NCBI RefSeq assembly: GCF_001956295.1
Contig: NZ_MRTD01000013.1
Location: 1-64,000, forward strand
Source of the DNA: Paenibacillus sp. FSL A5-0031
GTDB lineage: Bacteria; Bacillota; Bacilli; Paenibacillales; Paenibacillaceae
Direction: 5' to 3'
DNA length: 64,000 nucleotides
Part shown: in pieces, positions 17,258-26,490 of the stretch
How the letters are laid out: every line of letters starts with the position of its first letter
Numbering within the stretch: the stretch's first letter is position 1
Notes under the pieces: generated by a model
The model's database searches: none
Seen by the model: only the letters and a program-made list of their open reading frames with translations
Told to the model about the DNA's origin: nothing
Program-made: the position numbers and the translations under genes

Positions 17258-17953
17258 ATGACGGCGACCAAACCATCACGAATGAGTATTTATTTGCTTG
17301 CCGGTGTCGCAACATCCAATAGCATATTTACGGAATGCAAGGTTAAGCTGGAACAAATGTTTCAATCCGATGGTGTAGAACCAGCTATCCACGTTATATT
17401 TCCTTATGGAGATGCCAGTCGCAGCTTGGTTAGACAAGTGCTAGAAGTGAAGAGCGACTTGTCCAACCGTTTAACGGCGGGTCGAATCGGCGGACAACAT
17501 GCGCTGGAGAAAATCAAACAAACGATGAGCAGCGAGCGTTTATTGCTGATTGGACACAGCGGCGGCGGTGCTGCTGCTTATCAAGCCGCAAAAATGCTTT
17601 ATGAGCAGGATCAAATCGAGGATTTTCGAATTGTGCAAATTGGATCACCAAGAACGCCGATCGAGCCAAAGCTTCAGGAGCGCGTTAGTTATTTTCATTC
17701 CATCGACAGCTTAGGCAAGCTTAATGACCCGATTAGCCGAATTGGTACTTGGGGCGGATGGAACATAAGCAAATATGCGATGCCAAGGTGGAATCGCATG
17801 AAGTACGCGCCAGGCTATGTTGAAGGAATTCCAACTGTGGGCGGGCATGCGGATTATTTTCGCCATACGGAGGATTTTAGCGACCAAGAGGCCGTTTGCA
17901 ATCTAGATAAAACAGTGGACCGCGTGCGGGGTTGGTTGAAAGGGTGGGTCTGA
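17258..17953 (+). CDS. alpha/beta-hydrolase (lipase-like)
   Basis: A 231-residue cytoplasmic protein. ATG 17258 has GGAGGG eight bases upstream; the longer in-frame start at 17225 lacks one. The nucleophile elbow GHSGGG lies near residue 98, after a buried beta strand (LLLIG). A downstream Asp (around SIDSLGKLNDP) and a late His (VGGHADYF near 205) could complete a Ser-Asp-His triad. The fold suggests an esterase or lipase; no substrate can be assigned. It is monocistronic. Confidence 0.65.
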   Translation: MTATKPSRMSIYLLAGVATSNSIFTECKVKLEQMFQSDGVEPAIHVIFPYGDASRSLVRQVLEVKSDLSNRLTAGRIGGQHALEKIKQTMSSERLLLIGHSGGGAAAYQAAKMLYEQDQIEDFRIVQIGSPRTPIEPKLQERVSYFHSIDSLGKLNDPISRIGTWGGWNISKYAMPRWNRMKYAPGYVEGIPTVGGHADYFRHTEDFSDQEAVCNLDKTVDRVRGWLKGWV

Positions 17954-18026
17954 TCCTATACACTAAGGTGAGAGTAAGCAGCAGCTTCTAAAGTGAGATG
18001 CTTACGACTTAGGAGGTGAAGGACCC

Positions 18027-18674
18027 ATGGCCAATACACATACGTACACAAAGAAAGAAGAAATTGCGAATGCCGTCACACATGGGATTGGGGCTGCACT
18101 CAGCATTGCGGCACTCGTCGTGTTGATCGTATTCGCGGCAACGAAGGGAACGGCCTTTCATGTTGTCAGCTTTACTATATATGGATCAGCCATGCTGCTG
18201 CTGTATGCGGCCTCTACGCTCGTGCACAGTTTCCCCGAGGGAAAAGCGAAGCGGGTATTTGAATCCCTTGATCATTCGTTTATTTACGTCTTTATAGCAG
18301 GAACTTACACTCCGATATTGTTCCATATCGTGCAGGGTACGCTTGGCTGGGTACTGTTTGGGATCGTTTGGGGAGCGGCATTAATCGGTGTAGCGTTTAA
18401 GGCTTTTTTTGCATCACGATTTTTATTCACATCAACGATCATTTATATTGCAATGGGATGGATTATCGTATTTGCTTGGAAGCCGCTCACAACGCATCTA
18501 GCTCCAGGAGGGGTGCAGCTGCTCGTTACAGGGGGATTGCTGTACACATTCGGAACGATATTTTATATGTGGCGTGCCTTTCCTTACCATCACGCCGTAT
18601 GGCATTTGTTTGTACTTGGCGGTTCAATCGTCCATTTCTTCGCTATATTGCTATATGTTCTCCCAGCGAAATGA
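18027..18674 (+). CDS. hemolysin III/PAQR family membrane protein (YplQ/YqfA-like)
   Basis: A 215-residue protein with seven predicted membrane helices and the family's marks: EEIANAVTHGIG near the N-terminus, SALVHSFP-like 'STLVHSF' near 64, LDHSFIYVFIAGTYTP near 85, and HHAVWHLFVLGGS near 190. The conserved His and Asp residues bind a metal in PAQR relatives. The 'hemolysin' name comes from one Bacillus cereus protein; a membrane-homeostasis role is more likely. The start has AGGAGG about nine bases upstream. Confidence 0.85.
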   Translation: MANTHTYTKKEEIANAVTHGIGAALSIAALVVLIVFAATKGTAFHVVSFTIYGSAMLLLYAASTLVHSFPEGKAKRVFESLDHSFIYVFIAGTYTPILFHIVQGTLGWVLFGIVWGAALIGVAFKAFFASRFLFTSTIIYIAMGWIIVFAWKPLTTHLAPGGVQLLVTGGLLYTFGTIFYMWRAFPYHHAVWHLFVLGGSIVHFFAILLYVLPAK

Positions 18675-18696
18675 CAAAGATTATTTGGACATACAG

Positions 18697-18759
18697 AAGC
18701 AAATCTTACTCGCATGAAGCAAGCTGTGCGGGAGTTGAGATTTGCTTTTTTTGTTTTTT
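18697..18759. terminator. terminator between convergent genes
   Basis: AAGCAAATCT and AGATTTGCTT form a 10-bp stem with a long loop, followed by TTTTTTGTTTTTTT on the plus strand. Confidence 0.75.
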
Positions 18760-18772
18760 TAGCAGCTCGGAA

Positions 18773-19588
18773 TTAAACTTCAATTGCTGGGCACCAGCCT
18801 GGCGGCTCCGCGCAAATAGCCAAGGCAAAGGCGGGATCTTCTTGCGCAAGATCAGCGAAGTAGCTTGATAATATATGGTTTCCTGAGACAGAGCCCATAC
18901 GGAACGAACGTTTCACCTCACCCTTTGCATGCATATAGTAGTAAGTTTGTTTGGTTTTTGGTGATTGGTAAACGAGCGTAGGCAGATGGGGGACGATATC
19001 AAATTCATTTTGAAAACGCCAATGGGTACCAATGGATGCGTTATAGCTGCTTGCAAACTTCGGATCACCGACTCGAGGTGCTCCATACGTATATACAATG
19101 GGATCAATAAATGAGGTATTGTTCGCCAGATCGAGAGCAGCAAGGGTTGCAAGTGCGCCCCCAAGGCTGTGTCCCGTTATAAACAGCGGTCTGCCCTGTG
19201 GAAGCTGATTTATAATTTCAATGATTTGAGTCCGTGCTGACATATAGATGTCGGTAAACCCTTTGTGCGTTAGACCGGCATTTTTGACTGGGCGGTAAGT
19301 CGTTTGCTGGGCAATGAAATCAGATACCCAATCCACTGCAGAGTTGCTGCCGCGAAAAGCGAGCACGGACGCACGCTCAGATGTTAAAACAAAACCGAAT
19401 CGTTCATCGCTGTCGTCATATGCTCTAGCCGTAAATTCACTTACTAAGCTGTAGGTTCTAGGTACAAGAAATAATCCGTCCTTGTTATTGTATTGCATGT
19501 ACGTTTGTCCGCAAACCGCAGCCAAAAACAGAGCTGTTCGAAAATCGAGATCCTGCGTGGCTAACGTGCCTCTCGTTTTTGCTGTCAT
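18773..19588 (-). CDS. class 3 lipase family protein
   Basis: A 271-residue protein of the fungal-lipase-like (Lipase_3) family. ATG 19588 has GGAGGG upstream; a longer frame to 19609 is less likely. The SVLAFRGSNS strand, the lid-region spacing and the nucleophile elbow ITGHSLGGALATLAALDLA (Ser near 130) are typical. TYGAPRVGD and a late histidine (near GNHIL at about 240) complete the expected triad region. There is no signal peptide. It would hydrolyse acylglycerols or other esters in the cytoplasm, or be exported by an unrecognised route. Confidence 0.8.
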   Translation of the reverse strand: MTAKTRGTLATQDLDFRTALFLAAVCGQTYMQYNNKDGLFLVPRTYSLVSEFTARAYDDSDERFGFVLTSERASVLAFRGSNSAVDWVSDFIAQQTTYRPVKNAGLTHKGFTDIYMSARTQIIEIINQLPQGRPLFITGHSLGGALATLAALDLANNTSFIDPIVYTYGAPRVGDPKFASSYNASIGTHWRFQNEFDIVPHLPTLVYQSPKTKQTYYYMHAKGEVKRSFRMGSVSGNHILSSYFADLAQEDPAFALAICAEPPGWCPAIEV

Positions 19589-19738
19589 ACCATCCCTCCG
19601 CTCATACAACTCCGGTTCTCCCGATGTTTGTAATATATGATCAGCCCTGCAGATGGGTACCAGCGGAAAAAAATGGACTTCTTAAGGCAGCTCCAAGTAT
19701 AATCGGGGAATAACGCGATTTTGAAAGGGGATTCATAA

Positions 19739-20707
19739 ATGACTCTTCAAATAGGTATTGCAGGTACAGGATGGTTTGGCATGATGCACGCGGAGAAGCT
19801 CGCTAAGCTTGCCGGCATCAAGGTAACTGCTTTCTTAGCAACTAGCCAGCAAAAAGCAGATGCAGCAGCACAGCGCTTTGAGGGTGCACGCGGTTATGAT
19901 TCGATACATCGCATGCTTGATGATCGTAAGCTTGATGCGGTATATATTTGTGTACCGCCATTTGCGCATGGGGAGATTGAATCTGCATTGCTTGAAAGAA
20001 GCATTCCCTTTCTTGTAGAGAAGCCGCTTGGAGTGGACGAGCAGCTGCCGTCTGAGATTTTGAAAGGAATCGAAGAGAAAAAGCTGATTACATCGGCTGG
20101 CTATCATTTCCGTTATATGGATGGAACCGACCGTGCAAGAGAGCTGCTGCGCGAGCGCACAACATTAATGGCGCTTGGCTATTGGATGGGCTCCATGCCG
20201 GGGGTAAGCTGGTGGCGCAAGATGGAAGGATCAGGCGGTCAATTCGTAGAGCAGACAACACATATTGTGGATCTGCTAAGGTATACGGTTGGCGAGGTAA
20301 GTGAGGTTTACGCAGCTTATGGCAATCGATATATGGGCGGTGTTGAAGAAGGTGTGACGGTTCCTGATGTAGGCACAGTTACGCTGAAGCTAGTGGGCGG
20401 TGCAGTTGCTACAATTAGCAATACTTGCGCTATTCCAGCCGGAGATCGTTCCGGCCTGCATATTTATACGAACAAAGGCGTGCTGGAGCTTGGCCATAGC
20501 GGATTGATTGACATAGAGGCTGGACGCAGAACAGAATATGCTAACCAAACGGATCCCTATGAGCTGGAAAATGAGGCTTTTCTTCATGCGATCCGAACCG
20601 GGGATGTTTCCCGCATTCGCTCCAGTTATGCGGATGCAGTAAGAACACATCAAGTGACCATTGCTGCTAATGAATCTGCTCGTACTGGATTGCCAGTTAA
20701 GCTTTAG
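19739..20707 (+). CDS. Gfo/Idh/MocA family oxidoreductase
   Basis: A 322-residue sugar-dehydrogenase-like protein with an N-terminal GIAGTGWFGMMHAEKL Rossmann motif and the canonical VEKPLG motif near residue 99 with the conserved Lys. The C-terminal domain includes GGQFVEQTTHIVDLLRY near 165, where the conserved His lies. The substrate is unknown. It is a single gene with AAAGGGG as ribosome binding site and a strong terminator shared with the convergent corA-like gene. Confidence 0.8.
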   Translation: MTLQIGIAGTGWFGMMHAEKLAKLAGIKVTAFLATSQQKADAAAQRFEGARGYDSIHRMLDDRKLDAVYICVPPFAHGEIESALLERSIPFLVEKPLGVDEQLPSEILKGIEEKKLITSAGYHFRYMDGTDRARELLRERTTLMALGYWMGSMPGVSWWRKMEGSGGQFVEQTTHIVDLLRYTVGEVSEVYAAYGNRYMGGVEEGVTVPDVGTVTLKLVGGAVATISNTCAIPAGDRSGLHIYTNKGVLELGHSGLIDIEAGRRTEYANQTDPYELENEAFLHAIRTGDVSRIRSSYADAVRTHQVTIAANESARTGLPVKL

Positions 20708-20717
20708 AATATGATGT

Positions 20718-20765
20718 AAAAAAACCGTCCATGAAGGTCATTGACCCTAGTGGACGGTTTTATTA
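20718..20765. terminator. bidirectional terminator
   Basis: AAAACCGTCCA and TGGACGGTTTT pair around an inner GGTC/GACC stem. Both strands have flanking A/T runs, fitting the convergent genes on each side. Confidence 0.85.
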
Positions 20766-20779
20766 TGGGCTGACTTTCA

Positions 20780-21970
20780 TTATTGGCTTCGTTTTCTTTG
20801 GGAACGAGTTTGAGCTTGAGGGGGTTCACTTGAAGCATTCGCAGAGGCTTTCTGCGAACGGCTGCTCTTCGAACGCTTGGAACGTTTTGTCGGAGAGGAA
20901 GAATCAGTAGTAACAATCTCCTTCGGATTGCGTCCATTTAACAAGTCGCCAGTCCAGCCTTTCTTCCAAAGCCATAAATACATGAAAATCGTAACGAATA
21001 AAATAAATACGTTCATCGCTGTAAAGCTCCACTTATTATCTTTAAATGGCAGGATCTCGAAGTTAACACCCCATATTCCGCCTATAATCGTAGCAGGCAG
21101 GAACAAGACGGTAAATATCGTGAGCGTCTTCATAATATCGTTGCCGCGAAAGTTGGAGATGGCATCGTCCATTGAGATCAAGGTATCTATTTCCAGTGCG
21201 TAATGCTTCAGAAGCGCTTCGATTCTCTCCAGCTTATGCGTAATGCGTTTAAAGCTGTCCGTCTCGGTGAGTTCATCCATGAAAGCTTCCTGTGCAGCAC
21301 TATGTACTTCTCTAATCGGAATGAAGAGATGACTCCAATGAAGCAAATCATAACGCCTCTCAAAAATAGTATCGATAAGGCCGGTACGATTCTCATTGCG
21401 CATCGTCGTTTCAAGCTCTCCGAGTCTTTTTTCAAAACCATCAAGACCAGCATGGAACGTTTCCAAAATAATGCTCAGCATAATAAATAACGCTTCAGGA
21501 GCTGATTCGCAGCTCTCGAACTTTAGGTTATGGTCAATGGACTGAAGCCGGAGCGGAATGCGCATGTCATCATGCATCGTCAGCAGTCGGTCTTCTGTCA
21601 GCCAGAAGTGAAAAGGTTGAATATCCGATTGGTCGTCCGACACTTGGAACATAACAGTGCCATATAACAGCTTCTGCGAATGCGTCGCACCGCCAACGGA
21701 TATATTGTTTGTTCTTCTGCCTGCGCATTCATCAATCCATGACGCACATTCTGGAAATAGCTGCTTGAGCTCATCTCGCTGCTGCTGAGCCGCTTCCTGT
21801 TCCTGTTTGGTAATGGCTTTAATGGTCTTTTGTCCTTCGCTTGAAGAAACGGTTTGCCTTTGTGCACCTTTCCTGCTGGGCAAGGGCTCATTCCTTACGG
21901 TTTGCTGCCTCGCTTGCTGCAGTACATGCCATTCCCATCCTGCGGGATAGCGAAGCATCCGATGAATCAT
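20780..21970 (-). CDS. CorA-family divalent cation transporter with GVN in place of GMN
   Basis: A 396-residue protein with the CorA layout: a large cytoplasmic N-terminal domain (about 1-290), a long helix, two C-terminal membrane helices (about 305-350), and a basic Ser/Arg-rich tail of about 40 residues. The pore-loop signature reads IWGVNFE rather than the usual YGMN. In the family this loop binds hydrated Mg; Val at the middle position is seen in some ZntB-like or divergent members. The ion could therefore be Mg, Zn or another divalent metal. GGAGG lies upstream of the ATG. Confidence 0.75.
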   Translation of the reverse strand: MIHRMLRYPAGWEWHVLQQARQQTVRNEPLPSRKGAQRQTVSSSEGQKTIKAITKQEQEAAQQQRDELKQLFPECASWIDECAGRRTNNISVGGATHSQKLLYGTVMFQVSDDQSDIQPFHFWLTEDRLLTMHDDMRIPLRLQSIDHNLKFESCESAPEALFIMLSIILETFHAGLDGFEKRLGELETTMRNENRTGLIDTIFERRYDLLHWSHLFIPIREVHSAAQEAFMDELTETDSFKRITHKLERIEALLKHYALEIDTLISMDDAISNFRGNDIMKTLTIFTVLFLPATIIGGIWGVNFEILPFKDNKWSFTAMNVFILFVTIFMYLWLWKKGWTGDLLNGRNPKEIVTTDSSSPTKRSKRSKSSRSQKASANASSEPPQAQTRSQRKRSQ

Positions 21971-22163
21971 CGCTCTGCCTCCTGCTTGTCCGATTTTCCA
22001 ATATCTATTCCTCCATCATACCGCGAACTTCAATGATGCACAACCTGATCATTTGACAACACAAAACCTTCGTTATTTCATGCCAAATTTCAACACAATA
22101 CGACTTAATCCGTCATAAGAAGGGCATACCAAGATTAGTATGCAACATAAGGAGGATAAGGCA

Positions 22164-22718
22164 ATGGCAAAAAAAATAGGCATATTTGAAACGGAGCAGC
22201 AAGTCATAACGGCTATTGAACAGCTGGAGCAAGCGGGCTTCGTTCAAGGCGAGCTAAAAGTCATAGCGAAAGATTCTGAGCATTCTAGGCGAGTAGAAGC
22301 AGAGAGCGATGTCCATGTGGACGAGCTTAGAGAGCTCGAAGATATGCCTGACCGTCAAGGTTTGGGTAGTCTTGGCATGGCTGCAGCTGCTGGGTTTGCA
22401 GGAGCTGGCATGAATGCCGTTTATGGCATGACAGGTTACGGGACAGCGCCTTATGCTGCCGGAGGTTTTCCTTTTGCAGCGGCAATTTTGCTTGGCGATG
22501 ACGATCACAGTGGAACGCTGCAGTCGCTTGGTCTTGAAAATGAAGAGGTTCGATTGTGCAGCGATGCTCTGCAAAGCGGTTCATTAATCGTTATTGTTGA
22601 AACTCTGGAAAGCAAATCGTTGTTTGACAAGGATGGCGGTCCGGATTTGTCACGGCTAGGGGCGGCAGAAGCTGTTTTTCGCGCCTGCAATGCCTCCAGC
22701 GTTATTGCTGGCGAATAG
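22164..22718 (+). CDS. general-stress-protein-17M-like (YflT) protein
   Basis: A 184-residue protein. ATG 22164 has AAGGAGG spaced about eight bases away; the upstream in-frame ATG 22140 lacks one. The N-terminal IGIFETEQQVITAIEQLEQAGF segment matches the GSP17M/YflT family fold, which in B. subtilis is a sigma-B-dependent stress protein of unknown biochemistry. The middle (about 65-115) is Gly/Ala/Tyr-rich and low in complexity. I did not find a convincing sigma-B promoter upstream. Its own terminator follows. Confidence 0.65.
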   Translation: MAKKIGIFETEQQVITAIEQLEQAGFVQGELKVIAKDSEHSRRVEAESDVHVDELRELEDMPDRQGLGSLGMAAAAGFAGAGMNAVYGMTGYGTAPYAAGGFPFAAAILLGDDDHSGTLQSLGLENEEVRLCSDALQSGSLIVIVETLESKSLFDKDGGPDLSRLGAAEAVFRACNASSVIAGE

Positions 22719-22750
22719 CTGCTGGTAACATCAGAAAGATAATATAGAGA

Positions 22751-22802
22751 AGTCTCACTTATCGCGCAGAAGCCTTTTTTTGCCGATAGGTGAGGCTTTT
22801 TA
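22751..22802 (+). terminator. intrinsic terminator
   Basis: AGTCTCACTTATCG pairs with CGATAGGTGAGGCT (12 Watson-Crick and two G-U pairs), followed by TTTTT. Confidence 0.75.
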
Positions 22803-22868
22803 ATTATGTATATAAGCCGTCCGACGGACGGCAGCCGCAATGAAAAGTTGTATCATTTATGTTGTTGA

Positions 22869-24098
22869 TTATACATTTGCTAAGGATTTGCGATCCAGCT
22901 TTACGATTTCAGTTAAGGGATGCTCTTCGCCGATAATAAGATCACGCAGCAAATGGGATGCAAGCATGCTGTAAACGGTACCGTTGCCGCCATATCCTAA
23001 GCAATAATAAACATTTTTCCAAGCGGGATCAGCACCTATAAAGGGCAAGCCGTCACGCGATTCGCCGAAGGTGGCGCACCATTCATAGGCAATGGGAGCC
23101 TGCAGCTCGGGAAATAAAGCCTTTAGCTGGCTGTGCAGCTTATCGCTGTGTTTCCTAAGTTCTTTATCGCTGTGAGTGGGCTTTTCAGTATGCTCATCCA
23201 AGCCGCCGACAACGACGCGGCCGTCAATCGTCGTTCGCATATACAAATAGGGACGGGCGGTTTCCCATACGAGAAAACGTTCGTGCCAGCTTTGAAGACT
23301 TGGCTGAACTTCAGTAACAAGTGCAAAGGAGCGATTCAGCTCCGCCTTGATCAGCTTGCCGCGAAGCTCTTCAGGCTCATAACCTACAGCATAAACAACA
23401 TGCTCTGCTTCAATCTCATAACCGTCAGCGGTTTTTAGAAGATGGAGACCGCTTGGCAGCGTTTCATGGGCTACAACATCGGTTTGCTCATAAATCTCAA
23501 GCCCAGCTTCAGCGGCATCGTTTGCTACACCGTTTACGAACTGATAAGGATTTACCTCTGCGTCGCCGTGTGCAACGATTGCACCTGGCTTCTGAAACGG
23601 AAAATGTTTGGCGATGTCGCTTGGAGACCAAAATTCGACTTTAAGCCCACAAGCCTTTAAGGCCTCATATTCCCTTTTGAGTTTTGGAAGCTCCTGCTCC
23701 GATGAGGCATAATACAGGCTGTTTCTTCTAATTAAACCTACATCGACAGAAAGGGAATCAGCTGTTTTCTCGAGCATTTGGACTGCATCTCTGCATGCTT
23801 TATAGAAGATTTGGGCATCCCGCTCCCCGATTTGATCGATGAGATCACAAAGCATAATATCGTTGCAAAATTGCAGGAGGCCTGTATTTGCTGAGGTGCT
23901 TCCGCCTGCTACCTGTCCACGTTCAAGCATAATGGTGGAAAGGCCGCTTTTATTGAATACAGAAGAACATATCGTACCTGACATCCCGCCGCCTATAACA
24001 GCCACTTGTGTTTTTTTATTTTGCCGCAAGGGCGCATACACCTTGGGATTGTTTAATGTAACCGGCCAATATAAGTTACCGGTGTGCAGCTCTTTCAT
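22869..24098 (-). CDS. FAD-dependent DAO-family oxidoreductase
   Basis: A 409-residue flavoprotein of the glycine/D-amino-acid oxidase (DAO) superfamily. The VAVIGGGMSG motif near residue 33 binds the FAD adenosine; the ERGQVAGGSTSANTGLL segment and C-terminal GLPFIGADP and GYGGNGTVYSMLAS segments complete the cofactor site. It resembles gamma-glutamylputrescine-oxidase-like proteins but lacks the C-terminal Rieske domain some relatives have. The amine or amino-acid substrate is unknown. It is alone on this strand, about 100 bases downstream of the AraC regulator, and may be co-transcribed with it. Confidence 0.75.
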   Translation of the reverse strand: MKELHTGNLYWPVTLNNPKVYAPLRQNKKTQVAVIGGGMSGTICSSVFNKSGLSTIMLERGQVAGGSTSANTGLLQFCNDIMLCDLIDQIGERDAQIFYKACRDAVQMLEKTADSLSVDVGLIRRNSLYYASSEQELPKLKREYEALKACGLKVEFWSPSDIAKHFPFQKPGAIVAHGDAEVNPYQFVNGVANDAAEAGLEIYEQTDVVAHETLPSGLHLLKTADGYEIEAEHVVYAVGYEPEELRGKLIKAELNRSFALVTEVQPSLQSWHERFLVWETARPYLYMRTTIDGRVVVGGLDEHTEKPTHSDKELRKHSDKLHSQLKALFPELQAPIAYEWCATFGESRDGLPFIGADPAWKNVYYCLGYGGNGTVYSMLASHLLRDLIIGEEHPLTEIVKLDRKSLANV

Positions 24099-24199
24099 AG
24101 ATCATCACTCCCTACGATAGTATTACCCGAATTTACGAATATGAAGCGATCGGGAGCTGATACTAACAAGAGGATGGAGATTCAGCTAAAAGGTGCTGC

Positions 24200-25069
24200 T
24201 TAGTCTCCTAAATTCCGCATCGCCATGCGGTATGCTGTAGGAGATTGGCCATGAAGCCGGCGGAATTGTTTGGAGAAGTACAGAGCATCCTGTAGACCGA
24301 CTGATGCGGAAATTTGTTCGATGGTCAGCTCTGGCCGTTCCCTCAGCATGCGGCGTGCTTTATCGATTCGGAGCTTGAGCAGGAAAGTAACGGGAGACAC
24401 GCCAATGCGCTGCTTGAACAAACGGGACAAGTACGCTCTATTGTAGCCAAGCGATTCCGCCATTTGTTCAATGGAGACCGGATGGGCATACTGCGTTGAT
24501 AAGTAATGGATGACTTGTTGAAGCAAGTGATCGCCTTCTGCTTGGGAGGTACGGATTTCATTGCCGTTTTGGGTATTAAGCACGCTTTTGTACTCGGCAA
24601 GGAGCAAATGCAAATAACCTACGGCTCTCATATCAGACGCAGCGCCTCCCCGCCGAAAGGTATCATATATTTGACGAAACAAAGCAGCGGCTCGCCGCTT
24701 ATCTGGCGTGAACACTACCTGCTGCTCTGCTGTTAAGCCAGCGGTTGCAACAAGATCGGCGGACAATGTTCCATGAAATGCGACCCAGCGATATTTCCAT
24801 GGCGTGTCACCGTCAGATTCATAACTGATTAATTGTTCCGGCTCAATTAAGAAGGTATGCCCTGCACGAAGCTCATGCTTAACCTCATCACAAATAAAGA
24901 TGCCCGTTCCTTCCAGTACGATGTGCATCAAATAGAAGTCATAAACCTTGGGACCAAGCCGGTGGTACGGCTTCGTTTGGCTCTCGCCAGCAAACAATAC
25001 ATTGAGTGGGGAGTTTTTGCCATCACTGATAACGGGATTGGAGGCTACGGTATACATATCCTGCTGCAT
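24200..25069 (-). CDS. AraC-family regulator, probably of the gal operon
   Basis: A 289-residue regulator. An N-terminal cupin-like sensor (about 25-160, with LRAGHTFLIEPEQ) is joined to a C-terminal double helix-turn-helix (about 185-285). The latter includes the family signature around ASVGLQDALYFSKQFRRLHG. Such cupin-AraC proteins bind a sugar and activate nearby catabolic genes. It is transcribed divergently from galK with a 205-base gap, so galactose-responsive control of galKET is the simplest idea. A GalR-type repressor is not seen here. Confidence 0.8.
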   Translation of the reverse strand: MQQDMYTVASNPVISDGKNSPLNVLFAGESQTKPYHRLGPKVYDFYLMHIVLEGTGIFICDEVKHELRAGHTFLIEPEQLISYESDGDTPWKYRWVAFHGTLSADLVATAGLTAEQQVVFTPDKRRAAALFRQIYDTFRRGGAASDMRAVGYLHLLLAEYKSVLNTQNGNEIRTSQAEGDHLLQQVIHYLSTQYAHPVSIEQMAESLGYNRAYLSRLFKQRIGVSPVTFLLKLRIDKARRMLRERPELTIEQISASVGLQDALYFSKQFRRLHGQSPTAYRMAMRNLGD

Positions 25070-25274
25070 TTTACTTTACACCTGCTTTACAGTGGAATGC
25101 GAAGATAAACAATTGTAGAGTTTATACTATCATAGCATGTCCGATGTTTATGCGAGAAGTCACATTAATCCATATAAAAAGCACTTGCCGCCATTTAGTT
25201 TTACTGCTGCTTCCCGTATACTAAGGTTGTTATCCAAACATACAAAATCGATATAAAAAGGAACGTGATAGCAA

Positions 25275-26447
25275 ATGGCAAACATTGAAGCGCTAACACA
25301 GCAGTTCATACAACAATACGGCGGAGAAGCAAGCGACATCGCTGTATTTCATGCTCCAGGCCGCGTAAACTTGATCGGTGAGCATACAGATTACAACGGC
25401 GGCTACGTGTTCCCAGCTGCACTTACTTTCGGAACGACACTTCTTATCCGCAAACGCCCTGATCATCAGCTTGGTCTAGCGACAACAAACTTCCCAGCGT
25501 CAAAAAGCTTCTCGCTAGGCACAATTGTGTATGACGAGGCTGACGACTGGATGAACTATCCTAAAGGAATCGTTCATGAGCTTTTGCAAGCAGGCGTGAA
25601 ATTCTCCAGCGGCTACGACTTGCTGTATCATGGCGAAATTCCAAATGGCGCTGGACTTTCCTCCTCTGCATCCATTGAGGTCGTAACAGCTTTTGCACTG
25701 CAAACACTTGAGGGACTTCCAACTGATAAAGTGAAAATCGCATTGCTGTCACAAAAATCCGAAAACGAGTTTAATGGCGTGCAATGCGGCATCATGGACC
25801 AATTCGCGGTAGCAAACGGCAAAAAGGACCATGCCATCCTGCTCATGTGCGATACGCTTGAATATGATCTCATTCCATTTGATTCCGGCAGCTATAAGCT
25901 GGTTATTGGCAATACGAACAAACGCCGCGGCTTGGTTGACTCCGCTTATAACGAGCGCCGCGCACAATGCGAGCAGGCGGTACAGGATCTTAAAGCAGCA
26001 TTCCCTGAGCTTACGCTTCTTGGACAGATTAATCTGGAGCAATTTAACTCTGCAAAACATCTGATCAAGGATGAAACAGTTCGCAAACGCGCACAGCATG
26101 TTGTAGAGGAAATCGACCGTGTCCTGCAATCAATCAAAGCATTGAAAGCAAACGACCTTGCGCAGTTTGGACAATTAATGAACGGCTCACACGATTCGCT
26201 GCGCGATCTTTACGAAGTAACGGGTGCTGAGCTGGATGCGATGGTTGCGGCTGCTCGCCTCGTGCCAGGCGTACTAGGTTCGCGTATGACCGGCGCAGGC
26301 TTCGGCGGATGTACGGTTTCGCTCGTTCACGAAGACAGCGTTGAAGCGTTCCAAGCAGAGGTAGGCCGCAAGTATAATGAAGCAACAGGCTTAACTGCTG
26401 ACTTCTATGTATGCACAATCGGAAATGGTGTAGAGCGCCTAGTATAA
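25275..26447 (+). CDS. galK: galactokinase
   Basis: A 390-residue GHMP-family kinase. It shows the galactokinase signature GRVNLIGEHTDYNGGYVFP near residue 29, the ATP-binding GAGLSSSASIEV motif near 123, and SRMTGAGFGGCTVSLV near 336. It phosphorylates galactose at C1 with ATP, the first step of the Leloir pathway. The gene is first in galK-galE-galT with 43 and 33 bases between genes. It is divergent from the AraC regulator at 24200. Confidence 0.95.
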   Translation: MANIEALTQQFIQQYGGEASDIAVFHAPGRVNLIGEHTDYNGGYVFPAALTFGTTLLIRKRPDHQLGLATTNFPASKSFSLGTIVYDEADDWMNYPKGIVHELLQAGVKFSSGYDLLYHGEIPNGAGLSSSASIEVVTAFALQTLEGLPTDKVKIALLSQKSENEFNGVQCGIMDQFAVANGKKDHAILLMCDTLEYDLIPFDSGSYKLVIGNTNKRRGLVDSAYNERRAQCEQAVQDLKAAFPELTLLGQINLEQFNSAKHLIKDETVRKRAQHVVEEIDRVLQSIKALKANDLAQFGQLMNGSHDSLRDLYEVTGAELDAMVAAARLVPGVLGSRMTGAGFGGCTVSLVHEDSVEAFQAEVGRKYNEATGLTADFYVCTIGNGVERLV

Positions 26448-26490
26448 ATAGCATGATCATGCGACACCAAATGGAGAGGGGAAATGAATC

